64,000 nucleotides of DNA from JBBDIP01 sp040880305 (lineage in GTDB: Bacteria; Bacillota; Sulfobacillia; Fermentithermobacillales; Fermentithermobacillaceae). A program made the position numbers and the translations under genes. Shown in pieces: positions 6,995 to 14,967 of this stretch. The notes beneath the pieces were generated by a model, which had not been told where the DNA came from, did no database searches, and worked only from the letters and a program-made list of their open reading frames with translations. The stretch is taken from the NCBI GenBank assembly GCA_040880305.1, contig JBBDIP010000044.1, forward strand, positions 1-64,000, in the 5' to 3' direction. Positions within the stretch are counted from its first letter, which is position 1. Every line of letters starts with the position of its first letter.

Positions 6995-7926
6995 TTCTGC
7001 TGCTCCGCGCACTCGCCGCCTGCGCCGCGCAGCACCTCCAATGCGTGGGGTAGGACGGGGAGGATGGCGGAAAGGTTTTCGGCGACGCCTTTGGGGCTGC
7101 CGGGAAGGTTCACGATAAGGGTCCTGCCCCTGATGCCGGCGATGGCCCTGGACAGCATGGCTTTTTGCGTGTGCTTTAGCCCCTCCTGACGCATGGCTTC
7201 GGCAAGTCCCGGGACCTGGCGGTCGATGACGTCCTGTGTGGCTTCAGGCGTTACGTCTCTGGGACTGAAGCCGGTACCCCCGGTTGTGATAACCAGATCG
7301 ACGCCGCGGTCGTCGCAGAGACCGCGTAGATGTTCGGCGATCACCTCGCGCTCGTCGGGGACCACCGCATAGTCACAGACAACGCCCAGGCCGGCGACAA
7401 CTTCGCGGATGGCCTTGGCGCTGGTATCTTCGCGCTCGCCTCTCGAGCCCTTGTCGCTGGCGGTCAGGATGGCTATGCGGCTTCTGTTGTCGATCGCGAT
7501 GGGATCTCCGGTCGCGACCTCGCCGCCAGAAAGGACCGTGGTGAAGATGCCTTCTCTCGGGAAGATGCAGTCCCCGGCCAGGTAGAAGATAGCGCATTTG
7601 TTGTGGCAGACCTTGCCTATCTGAGTTACCTCCAGGACGACCCGGTCGCCGGCCGTAAGCCTTGTGCCGATGGGCAATTTGGGCAGGTCCAGGCCTCGCG
7701 TGGTAAGGTTCTCGCCGAAATCCCCTTGCTTTACATCCAAGCCCTTCGCCCTCGCCTTGGCGATGCTCTCTTCAGCGAGCAGGCTGACTTGCCTGTGCCA
7801 GTCGCCGGCGTGAGCGTCGCCTACCAGGCCGTGCCGCGGGCGCAGCTCCGCGCGGCCGTAGTCCACTTTTCGGGTGCCTTTCCTCTCCGACAGGCATACC
7901 GCAGTGATTTCACCCAATTTGCTCAT
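6991..7926 (-). CDS. MOSC domain-MogA/MoaB fusion protein
   Basis: A 311-residue two-domain protein. Residues 1-145 are a MOSC (molybdenum cofactor sulfurase C-terminal) domain, with GLVGDAHAG, DFGENLTTRG and IGKVCHNKC, the last giving the conserved Cys. Residues 147-300 are a MogA/MoaB domain (AILTASDKGSRGEREDTS, TTGGTGFSPRDVTPEAT, NLPGSPKG). MogA-type proteins adenylylate molybdopterin before metal insertion, while MOSC domains bind or transfer sulfur or metal cofactor. The fusion is known in anaerobes. The ATG at 7926 overlaps the moaC stop by 17 bases; the longer frame upstream lies inside moaC and is rejected. Confidence 0.9.
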   Translation of the reverse strand: MSKLGEITAVCLSERKGTRKVDYGRAELRPRHGLVGDAHAGDWHRQVSLLAEESIAKARAKGLDVKQGDFGENLTTRGLDLPKLPIGTRLTAGDRVVLEVTQIGKVCHNKCAIFYLAGDCIFPREGIFTTVLSGGEVATGDPIAIDNRSRIAILTASDKGSRGEREDTSAKAIREVVAGLGVVCDYAVVPDEREVIAEHLRGLCDDRGVDLVITTGGTGFSPRDVTPEATQDVIDRQVPGLAEAMRQEGLKHTQKAMLSRAIAGIRGRTLIVNLPGSPKGVAENLSAILPVLPHALEVLRGAGGECAEQQK

Positions 7927-8422
7927 CCTCCCGCACGTAATGGCCGCTCTTGCCTCCGGACTTTTGGACCAGCCGGATGTCTGACACTTCCATGCCCTTC
8001 TCCACAGCCTTGCACATGTCGTAAACCGTGAGGCACGCTGCCGCAACCGCGGTCAGCGCCTCCATCTCGGCGCCTGTCCTTGACAGGACGCGGACCTGCG
8101 CCTCCACTTCAACCGAGCTGCTCTCTTCATCCAGGATGAGTCGCACGGTCACGCTCGACAGATCCAAAGGGTGGCACAGCGGGATCAGGTCCGGCGTCTT
8201 CTTGGCGGCCATGATGCCCGCCACCTGCGCTAGGGCCAGTACGTCGCCTTTGGCCACGCCGCCATGCGCTATGAGGTCCAGCGTCTCCGGTTTCATCTTG
8301 ACGCGGCCTCTCGCCACGGCCTGCCGTTCGGTTACATCCTTATTGCCCACGTCAACCATCCTTACCCCGCCACGGGGGTCCAGGTGGGTGAGGGGAGTAT
8401 CATTGCTCCGGTCCATGTTCAT
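7910..8422 (-). CDS. moaC: Cyclic pyranopterin monophosphate synthase MoaC
   Basis: A 170-residue enzyme acting with MoaA to make cyclic pyranopterin monophosphate from GTP, the first stage of molybdopterin synthesis. The hallmarks are MVDVGNKDVTERQAVA, GVAKGDVLALAQVAGI, TPDLIPLCHPL and the C-terminal EMEALTAVAAACLTVYDMCKA and KSGGKSG. The ATG at 8422 shares its A with the moaA stop (TAATG), so the two are coupled. Length is normal (about 160 residues). Confidence 0.95.
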   Translation of the reverse strand: MNMDRSNDTPLTHLDPRGGVRMVDVGNKDVTERQAVARGRVKMKPETLDLIAHGGVAKGDVLALAQVAGIMAAKKTPDLIPLCHPLDLSSVTVRLILDEESSSVEVEAQVRVLSRTGAEMEALTAVAAACLTVYDMCKAVEKGMEVSDIRLVQKSGGKSGHYVREDEQIG

Positions 8423-9402
8423 TAGCCCCCTATCTGGCACATGCGGCGCGAATGCGCGTGGTGGGACCACAACTCGTGGCCCTTGGGCTTCCCAAGTAGA
8501 GCTTGTCTAAACGCTGCGGTCAGGGCGGCTTGCACGTCGTCCGACCGTAAGGCCGGCACCAGGTCAATCTCGATGTCCGACGCTAAGCAGGGACGGAGTT
8601 TGCCGTCAGCCGTGACCCGCAGCCTGTTGCACGAAGAGCAGAACGGGTGCGACAGCGGCGCGATGAAACCTACCGTTCCCGGGGCGCCGCGCAGCCTGTA
8701 AGTCTCGGCGGGGCCCGCCCCAATCACGCCTCTTTCGGCATCCATGGATCCCAGTCTCGCGACCCTGGCTTTTATCTGATCCATTGGCACCACGGCGCAC
8801 GAGTTTGCCTCGGCGTCGGGGCCGATGGGCATTACCTCGATGAAACGGACGTGGACCGGGAGTGTCTGGGAAAGGCGCGCCAGGTCTTCGACCCCATCCT
8901 CGTTGACTCCGGCCATCACGACCGCGTTGACCTTCACCGGAGAGAGCCCCGCAAGGATGGCGGTCCCGATACCCGCCAGCACGTCGTCCACATTCCCGAT
9001 CCTCGTGATCCTACGGTAGACCGCCGGGTCCAGGCTGTCCAGGCTCACGTTCACCCTTCCGAGTCCGGCCATCTTGAGAGAGACGGCGGAATCCGCCAGA
9101 AGGACCCCGTTGGTGGTGAGCGAGATATCCTCGATCCCGAGGTCGCGCACTCCGCGGATGATCTCGGGCAGCTCTCGCCTCACCAGCGGTTCGCCGCCGG
9201 TGAGACGCACGTGGGTCACTCCAAGCGTCCTGGCGGCTTTCACCACCGCCAGGATTTCCCCAACTGACAAAAGCCGGTACGGCGGCGCGGCTTCTACGCC
9301 CTCGGCGGGGACGCAGTAGCAGCAGCGCAGGTTGCACCTGTCTGTGACGGATATCCGCAAATAGTCGATGTTTCTTCCGGCATTGTCTCTCAACGCGGCC
9401 AC
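8422..9402 (-). CDS. moaA: GTP 3',8-cyclase MoaA
   Basis: A 326-residue radical SAM enzyme that starts molybdopterin synthesis by rearranging GTP. The N-terminal 4Fe-4S motif CNLRCCYC is at about residues 22-29. The C-terminal second cluster has CSSCNRLRVTADGKLRPC. The protein ends in Gly-Gly, as MoaA requires. TGGEPLVRRE is the SAM-binding GGE motif. The GTG at 9402 follows GGAAAGG and overlaps the end of the upstream moeA fusion gene by 13 bases. Confidence 0.95.
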   Translation of the reverse strand: MAALRDNAGRNIDYLRISVTDRCNLRCCYCVPAEGVEAAPPYRLLSVGEILAVVKAARTLGVTHVRLTGGEPLVRRELPEIIRGVRDLGIEDISLTTNGVLLADSAVSLKMAGLGRVNVSLDSLDPAVYRRITRIGNVDDVLAGIGTAILAGLSPVKVNAVVMAGVNEDGVEDLARLSQTLPVHVRFIEVMPIGPDAEANSCAVVPMDQIKARVARLGSMDAERGVIGAGPAETYRLRGAPGTVGFIAPLSHPFCSSCNRLRVTADGKLRPCLASDIEIDLVPALRSDDVQAALTAAFRQALLGKPKGHELWSHHAHSRRMCQIGG

Positions 9403-11318
9403 TGCACCTTTCCAACATCCCTAAGGTCATATCCGCCCAGGGACTCCACCTGTGTCCTGAAGGCTGTCGATGTGATGATGCTAAGGATTGCCGCGACCCC
9501 CGGGTGGTCCATGTACTCGGATGGGATGCACAAGTCGTAACGCTCCTCGCGCCAGGGTACAAAGTCCAGACCTAGGGCCCTGGCCGCTGACAACACCCCC
9601 AGCCCCGCGTCGGCGGCGCCGCTCTTCACGGCCGCCGCAACCTGGGTGTGGGTGTACTCTTCGCGCTCGTAGCCCTGAATTCTTTCGCCGTCCAGCCCTC
9701 TGAGCTTGAGCGCGTAGTCCAGAAGGACCCTGGTACCCGACCCCTTTTGGCGGTTGACGAACTGGACGCCCGGCGCAAGCAGGTCCTCTACGTCCGTGAC
9801 ACCCTTGGGGTTGCCGGGCAGAACCATGAACCCTTGTTGTCGATAGGAGAGGGTGACCAGCCGGACGTCCATGCCCTCCAAATACTTCTCAATGAAGGGG
9901 ATGTTGTACTCCCCGGAGGACTCGTCCAGGAGGTGCGTGCCCGCCAGGTGGGCTTCGTGCCGCCGAAGAGCCATGAGGCCACCAAGACTGCCCTGGTTGG
10001 CCGACGAGAGGGTCATCTCGGGGTGAAGCGATCGCAGCATGTTTGCTATGAGGTCGAGGGTAAGGTCGTGGCTGCCGATGGCGACCACCTGCCCCATGAC
10101 CTCGTGCAGGGGCTTATGCAGCCGGACTTCCACCTCTCTGCCCGCGGCGATGCCTTCCCGACCACGGGGCACAACGACGGTCCCGTCGGACCTCACAAGC
10201 GAAGTGGTCAGCGCGGCACCCCTGCTGATAGGGGTCGCAACGACCCTGTCGCCGACTTTCCCCAGCTTCACCCGAACGAACTCGTCGACCCCCATGGGAG
10301 AGACGATGGCCCGGGAGAGGGTCGCGACCACGATATCGGGGGGCGTCGCCGGGAGCCCCAGCATGCGCGCCAGGAGGGGGCGCACGAACAATTCCATGGC
10401 CAATACCGCCGAGACCGGGTAGCCGGGGACTCCGACGGCAGGCTTTTCGCCAACCCTGCCCAGCACCACCGGTTTGCCTGGCCTTGTCGCCACACCGTGG
10501 ACCAGGACTTCGCCGAGACACTCCACGACCTTGGACGTGTAATCCTCGGAGCCGTGTGAGGAACCGGCGCCTATCAGTATGAGGTCGGCGGCGGAAGATG
10601 CTTTCTCCACAGCGCCGCGGATCGCCGCGAAGTCATCGGGCACGATGGGCGAGACCAGGGGCTCGCCGCCCCACTGGCGCACCATTCCTGAGAAGATGGT
10701 GGAGTTGAACTCGATGATCTGGCCGGGACCCGGGTCCTGCGTTGGCGGTACCAGTTCGCTTCCCGTCGGGATAATCGCCACGACCGGGCGCTTGCGGACC
10801 CAAAGCTCCTTCTGGCCTCCGGCCAGAGATGCCCCCAGGTCGGGAGGGCGCAGCAGCCAGAGCGCCGGCAGGATGAGTTCGGTTTCTACCATGTCCTCAC
10901 CGTAGACCCGGACGTTCTCCCAGGGCGCTACGGCGGCAACGATCTCCAACTCGCCGTCGCCGCGGTCGTGGAGGTCCTCCACCATGATCACCGCGTTGGT
11001 CCCGGACGGCAGCGGGTCGCCGGTGTCCACCCAAAAGGCGTCTTTGCCGGCCTTGAGTACCACGGGCAGAGTCTCTCTAGCGCCGGACGTGGAGTCCGAT
11101 TGGACCGCAACCCCGTCCATGGCCGAGGCGTGGTAGTGGGGTGAGGACAGGCGGGCGAACACAGGCCTGGACGTGACGCGACCCAGGCACTCGCCTACAG
11201 GAAGGGCCTCCTCAGATGCCGAAAGGCCGCTAAACGCGCCGAGGAACTTCTCTCGCGCATCAGCGTACGGTATGTTCTGCAAGTAGACGGTGCGACCGGA
11301 CGCGTTCCTTTGGTCCAA
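9390..11318 (-). CDS. moeA: MoeA fused to a periplasmic-binding-protein-like domain
   Basis: A 642-residue protein. Residues 1 to about 405 are a MoeA molybdopterin molybdotransferase (SSPHYHASAMDGVAV, GDPLPSGTNAVIMVED, IPTGSELVPP, GVPGYPVSAVLAMELF). The rest is a solute-binding-like domain (VAIGSHDLTLDLIANML, NRQKGSGTRVLLDYAL, AVKSGAADAGLG) as in MoeA-LysR-substrate type fusions. MoeA inserts Mo or W into adenylylated pterin. The extra domain may sense or hold the oxyanion or an intermediate; that is inference. I chose the TTG at 11318, 6 bases after GGAGGTG, since the GTG at 11327 lies inside that site. It is the second of two moeA copies in the operon, 17 bases after the first. Confidence 0.9.
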   Translation of the reverse strand: MDQRNASGRTVYLQNIPYADAREKFLGAFSGLSASEEALPVGECLGRVTSRPVFARLSSPHYHASAMDGVAVQSDSTSGARETLPVVLKAGKDAFWVDTGDPLPSGTNAVIMVEDLHDRGDGELEIVAAVAPWENVRVYGEDMVETELILPALWLLRPPDLGASLAGGQKELWVRKRPVVAIIPTGSELVPPTQDPGPGQIIEFNSTIFSGMVRQWGGEPLVSPIVPDDFAAIRGAVEKASSAADLILIGAGSSHGSEDYTSKVVECLGEVLVHGVATRPGKPVVLGRVGEKPAVGVPGYPVSAVLAMELFVRPLLARMLGLPATPPDIVVATLSRAIVSPMGVDEFVRVKLGKVGDRVVATPISRGAALTTSLVRSDGTVVVPRGREGIAAGREVEVRLHKPLHEVMGQVVAIGSHDLTLDLIANMLRSLHPEMTLSSANQGSLGGLMALRRHEAHLAGTHLLDESSGEYNIPFIEKYLEGMDVRLVTLSYRQQGFMVLPGNPKGVTDVEDLLAPGVQFVNRQKGSGTRVLLDYALKLRGLDGERIQGYEREEYTHTQVAAAVKSGAADAGLGVLSAARALGLDFVPWREERYDLCIPSEYMDHPGVAAILSIITSTAFRTQVESLGGYDLRDVGKVQWPR

Positions 11319-11335
11319 CGCCTGCACCTCCGGGA

Positions 11336-12628
11336 CTAGAATCTTGGAAGCCTTACCCTTACCACGCTGCCTTCAATGAGGCCCTCGGATTCCTGGGGGA
11401 CCACTACCTCGCCGTCGGAGCGGACCATGGTGGATATGAGGCCCGACTTCCCGAGGACCGGCTCGGCGATAAGAGTCCCGTCCTTGCTCACGAGTCTGAC
11501 CCTAACATGGTCTTCACGGCCCGGCGCCGAGGACAAGTTCCTTCCGAGCCGCGCGGTGACCCAGGTCTCCTGAGCGGCCGAAAGCTGCAAGAGGACGTCC
11601 TGTCCGCCGGCTGTTGCCGCGGTCAGGGCGTTCATGGCATATCTTACGAACAGGTCCAGGGCAACCAGGGCCGAGACCGGGTGACCGGGGAGGCCGAAAA
11701 CCGGCTTGCCCCTGCATACTCCCAGTATGACCGGCTTGCCCGGTTTGACCGCGACGCCGTGGACCACCACGCCGGGGGGCCCCAAGTCCTCGAAAACCTT
11801 GACGGCAACATCGCGGGCGCCCACCGAACTCCCGCCGGACACGACCACCGCGTCGGCGCAACTAAGACCCTTCTCAACCAGGTCGCGAAGGGATATGTAG
11901 GTGTCTTTCGCTATTCCAAGGACCAACGGCCGCGCCCCGGTTGACTCGAGCGCCGATGCCAGAGAGTAGGTATTGATGTCGCGTACCTGCCCGGGGAGCA
12001 CTCGCTCGCCCGGCGCGACGATCTCGTCGCCGGTGGAGATGACCGCCACCGTCGGGCGTTCCACAACCGGGACCGATGTGAACCCGAGCGCTGCTAGCGC
12101 TCCCAAGTCAAAGGGCGTAAGGACTCTGCCCGCGCGCAGTACGGTTTGCCCGCATCTGACGTCCTCGCCTTGCTGCACCACGTTTTCTCCGGCGGCCGCC
12201 GGCTTTTGCACGAGCACCGTCGTGCCGTCCATTAGGTCGGTATGCTCGACCATGACGCAGGCGTCGGCGCCCTCAGGCAACATTCCTCCGGTTGGTATGC
12301 GGGAGGCCTGTCCGCTTGAAAGACGCCTGGAAGGCATGGCGCCCATAGGGATGTCTTCAACTATGCTGAGCATGGCGGGGAGAGACTCGGTCGAGCCGTG
12401 GGTGTCTCTGGCCGCTACGGCGTAGCCGTCCACGGTGGACCGCGGGTACGGGGGGACATCCTCGGGCGACACTACGTCAATAGAAAGGACTCTCCCGGAT
12501 GCGGAGAGGAGGTCAACAGACATCTTTGGCAAGGCTCCAGAAAAGGAGCCGCTCCCCGCATTGACCAATGCTGAAAGCAGGGCTGTCCTTGCCTCTTCCA
12601 CGGTCTTCACGTTAAAGAAATCAATCAA
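11336..12628 (-). CDS. moeA: Molybdopterin molybdotransferase MoeA
   Basis: A 430-residue single MoeA protein that inserts molybdate or tungstate into molybdopterin-AMP. Motifs follow the family: PPYPRSTVDGYAVAARDT near residues 60-77, RIPTGGMLPEGADACVMVEH, STGDEIVAPGE, VSGGSSVGARD and GLPGHPVSALVALDLF. The TTG at 12628 has GGAGGTATC just upstream; the longer frame to 12682 has no such site and would cover the promoter. It is the first gene of the leftward moeA-moeA-moaA-moaC-MOSC/mogA-thioesterase operon. Two MoeA copies often go with separate use of tungsten and molybdenum. Confidence 0.93.
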   Translation of the reverse strand: MIDFFNVKTVEEARTALLSALVNAGSGSFSGALPKMSVDLLSASGRVLSIDVVSPEDVPPYPRSTVDGYAVAARDTHGSTESLPAMLSIVEDIPMGAMPSRRLSSGQASRIPTGGMLPEGADACVMVEHTDLMDGTTVLVQKPAAAGENVVQQGEDVRCGQTVLRAGRVLTPFDLGALAALGFTSVPVVERPTVAVISTGDEIVAPGERVLPGQVRDINTYSLASALESTGARPLVLGIAKDTYISLRDLVEKGLSCADAVVVSGGSSVGARDVAVKVFEDLGPPGVVVHGVAVKPGKPVILGVCRGKPVFGLPGHPVSALVALDLFVRYAMNALTAATAGGQDVLLQLSAAQETWVTARLGRNLSSAPGREDHVRVRLVSKDGTLIAEPVLGKSGLISTMVRSDGEVVVPQESEGLIEGSVVRVRLPRF

Positions 12629-12658
12629 GGAGATACCTCCAGAAAAGCGGTCACGCCG

Positions 12659-12664
12659 ATTATA
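12659..12664 (-). promoter_or_regulatory. Extended -10 promoter of the molybdopterin operon
   Basis: On the minus strand TGCTATAAT gives a perfect -10 box with the TG extension, 30 bases before the moeA start. No good -35 box lies at 16-18 bases, as often seen with extended -10 promoters. The leader is too short for a molybdenum-cofactor riboswitch. Confidence 0.6.
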
Positions 12665-12699
12665 GCATAGGAGCCCTGGCACGACGGTTACACACGTGA

Positions 12700-12728
12700 G
12701 TGACGGTACCCAAAGGTTTGGATATGAT
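12700..12728 (+). promoter_or_regulatory. Promoter of galE
   Basis: GTGACG (12700-12705) and TATGAT (12723-12728) are spaced 17 bases apart, 39 bases ahead of the galE start. The boxes match the sigma-A consensus at 4 and 5 of 6 positions. The region is shared with the divergent molybdopterin promoter. Confidence 0.5.
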
Positions 12729-12767
12729 AGAGGTGTTCACCCGCGGTTTTCCAAGGAGAGGATCAAC

Positions 12768-13763
12768 GTGGCGAGATTGGGAATACGTAGAGTCCTCGTG
12801 ACAGGCGGCGCCGGATACATCGGTTCCCACACGGTCAAGGCCCTTCTCGGAGCCGGATACGAGGTTACAGTCCTGGACGACCTGAGCCGCGGGCACCCCG
12901 AACAGATCCCCGGCGTCCCCCTGGTCATTGGCGACACCGCTGATGGCGATGCCTTGCGCGACCTTTTCGCGGAAAAGGAGTTTGGCGCGGTAGTTCACTT
13001 CGCGTCGGAGAGCCTGGTGGGCGAGTCGGTCCGAAATCCCGAGAAGTACTTTAGAAGAAACGTGGGCGGCGGTCTTGGCCTGTTGTCTGCCATGGCCAAG
13101 GCGGGAGTAAAGAAGATGGTCTTCTCGTCGTCGGCCGGTGTCTACGGCGATCCCGAGTCGGTCCCAATCCCGGAGACGTCTCCGCTTAGACCCATGAGCC
13201 CTTACGGCGAGACCAAACTCTTCATTGAGAAAGCCCTTGGATGGTTCGACCAGGCCTACGGCCTTCGTTCCATGTCACTGCGGTATTTCAACGCGGCCGG
13301 CGCGGACCCGGGCGGCAAGATGGGCGAGGACCACGAACCTGAGACCCACCTCATACCCCTGGTGATGAGGGCGGTCCTAACAGGCAAGCCTATCACAGTT
13401 TTCGGCGGCGACTACCCCACACCTGACGGCACTTGCATACGCGACTACGTCCACGTGACCGACCTTGCGGCCGCCCACGTTCTGGCTTTGGAAGCTCTCG
13501 GGGCAGGAAAAGGGACTACGGCGCTGAACATCGGTACCGGGCATGGGTTCTCCAATATGGAGATAATCCGCGGCGTCGAAGAAGTCACGGGCCAGAAGGT
13601 CCCTTACGTCATGGGGGACAGGCGACCCGGCGATCCGGCGGTCCTGGTGGCTGCCTGTGACAGGGCGAGGGACGTCCTCGGGTGGACGACTCAGCACTCG
13701 TCGCTGCACGAGATCATAGAAACGGCCTGGCGCTGGCATCAATCTTTGGACTCCGCAAACTAG
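12768..13763 (+). CDS. galE: UDP-glucose 4-epimerase
   Basis: A 331-residue extended short-chain dehydrogenase that interconverts UDP-glucose and UDP-galactose with bound NAD. The N-terminal nucleotide motif is TGGAGYIGSHT. The catalytic region is SSSAGVYGDPE with the later SPYGETK giving Tyr and Lys. RYFNAAGADP, THLIPLVM and GTCIRDYVHVTDLA are typical GalE signatures. I chose the GTG at 12768, 6 bases after AAGGAGAGG; the frame from 12696 would run through the promoter. The role is probably supply of UDP-sugars for cell wall or exopolysaccharide. Confidence 0.93.
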   Translation: MARLGIRRVLVTGGAGYIGSHTVKALLGAGYEVTVLDDLSRGHPEQIPGVPLVIGDTADGDALRDLFAEKEFGAVVHFASESLVGESVRNPEKYFRRNVGGGLGLLSAMAKAGVKKMVFSSSAGVYGDPESVPIPETSPLRPMSPYGETKLFIEKALGWFDQAYGLRSMSLRYFNAAGADPGGKMGEDHEPETHLIPLVMRAVLTGKPITVFGGDYPTPDGTCIRDYVHVTDLAAAHVLALEALGAGKGTTALNIGTGHGFSNMEIIRGVEEVTGQKVPYVMGDRRPGDPAVLVAACDRARDVLGWTTQHSSLHEIIETAWRWHQSLDSAN

Positions 13764-13875
13764 TGAACCGCCCAACCCAAATTGAAGCAGTTCGAGCATG
13801 TTATGCAGGAATTGGCAGCGCAGAGGGTGAAGTCCCTGGTATTTCCACTTGTCGTCCGACGGGGGAGGGACTTCG

Positions 13876-14967
13876 GTGGCTGCCGTATATCGCGATATGG
13901 CGGACAGGCTTGCGGTTATCGTTGAGAACCTTGGCGTAGCCGTGCTAGTTGTGGACTCGCTAGGAAACGTGGTCCTTAGGAACAGGGCCAGCATCGAGAT
14001 GACTGGCGCTCCGGTCGACTCGTCCCAGAATGTATGGGACACGAACAACCTGACCTTGTGGAGTGGGGATGGGGTGCCGGTCGCCAGAGAGGATTACCCG
14101 GCGAGGCGTCTCTTGAGGGGCTTTCCCGTGCTAAACCAGGAGTTTGTGGCCGAGTCGCGGGATGGGCGGCGCCTGTGGGTTCTGGTCAACGGGACCACTG
14201 TGCCCCCGGATGGCCCGCCCGACCTCTGCATTGTGACCTACCGCGATGTTACCGACATTCACAGTACTCACGAGACCAGAGAAGACTACTTCAGAGCCGT
14301 ATCCCATGACCTCCGGAGCCCCCTCAACATAATCAGCGCCCAGGGCCAACTCCTGGGGAGGTCTCTGGCGGATAGGGGATTTGGCGCCGAGGCCAGACGG
14401 GCGTCGGATATTGTCCGGACAGCCGGGCGCATGAGCCTCATGATAGACGACCTTTCCGAGTCGCTACGGCTCGAATCCTCCCAGTTTCAGCTGCGTAGGC
14501 ATCCCACCGACATTTGCGCGGTCGTGAAGGAAGTGGTCGACAGGATGGCGCTGCTTGGGGAGTCCCGCATCGAGCTCTCCCTGCCTGTCGAGGCTATTGA
14601 GGTACCGGCCGATGGGTCGCGCATAGAGCGCTGTGTGCAAAACCTGGTCTCAAACGCGCTCCGGTATTCGCTCTCGCCTTCGCCGGTGAACGTGCGAGTG
14701 CATCTCCAGGACAATTCGGCGGTTGTGGATGTCGAGGACCGGGGGCCGGGGATCTCCCCGGAGGAACTCCCTCTGATCTTCCAGCGCTTCTACCGGGGTA
14801 AGGCAGGGGCCGGCATCGAGGGCCTGGGACTGGGGCTCTACGTTACACGGCTCCTCGCCGAGGCCCACGGGGGAAGCGTATCGGTTCTCAGCGTCCCTGG
14901 TGAAGGGTGCACCTTCACGCTCCGCGTGCCCGCCGGCCCCAACGGCAGGAATCCTTCGCTTCACTAG
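13876..14967 (+). CDS. PAS domain sensor histidine kinase
   Basis: A 363-residue cytoplasmic-looking kinase without clear membrane segments. A PAS domain covers about residues 10-125 (VAVLVVDSLGNVVLRNRASI, ending IVTYRDVTDIH). The dimerisation/phosphoacceptor helix has YFRAVSHDLRSPLN, with His near 142. The ATPase domain shows the N box NLVSNALRYS, DRGPGISPEELPLIFQRFYRG and GLGLGLYVTRLLAEAHGG. The GTG at 13876 has GGGGGAGGG upstream; the in-frame TTG at 13849 lies before that site. No response regulator is nearby, so the kinase is an orphan here and its partner is unknown. The next gene overlaps its end if its listed start is used. Confidence 0.88.
   Translation: MAAVYRDMADRLAVIVENLGVAVLVVDSLGNVVLRNRASIEMTGAPVDSSQNVWDTNNLTLWSGDGVPVAREDYPARRLLRGFPVLNQEFVAESRDGRRLWVLVNGTTVPPDGPPDLCIVTYRDVTDIHSTHETREDYFRAVSHDLRSPLNIISAQGQLLGRSLADRGFGAEARRASDIVRTAGRMSLMIDDLSESLRLESSQFQLRRHPTDICAVVKEVVDRMALLGESRIELSLPVEAIEVPADGSRIERCVQNLVSNALRYSLSPSPVNVRVHLQDNSAVVDVEDRGPGISPEELPLIFQRFYRGKAGAGIEGLGLGLYVTRLLAEAHGGSVSVLSVPGEGCTFTLRVPAGPNGRNPSLH

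Noticed and set aside
9648..10559. 303-codon frame on the plus strand
   Set aside because: Antisense to the moeA fusion gene; no family resemblance.
12629..12767. Molybdenum-cofactor riboswitch upstream of moeA
   Set aside because: The whole divergent gap is only 139 bases, the promoter -10 lies 30 bases from the start codon, and no conserved aptamer elements are visible.
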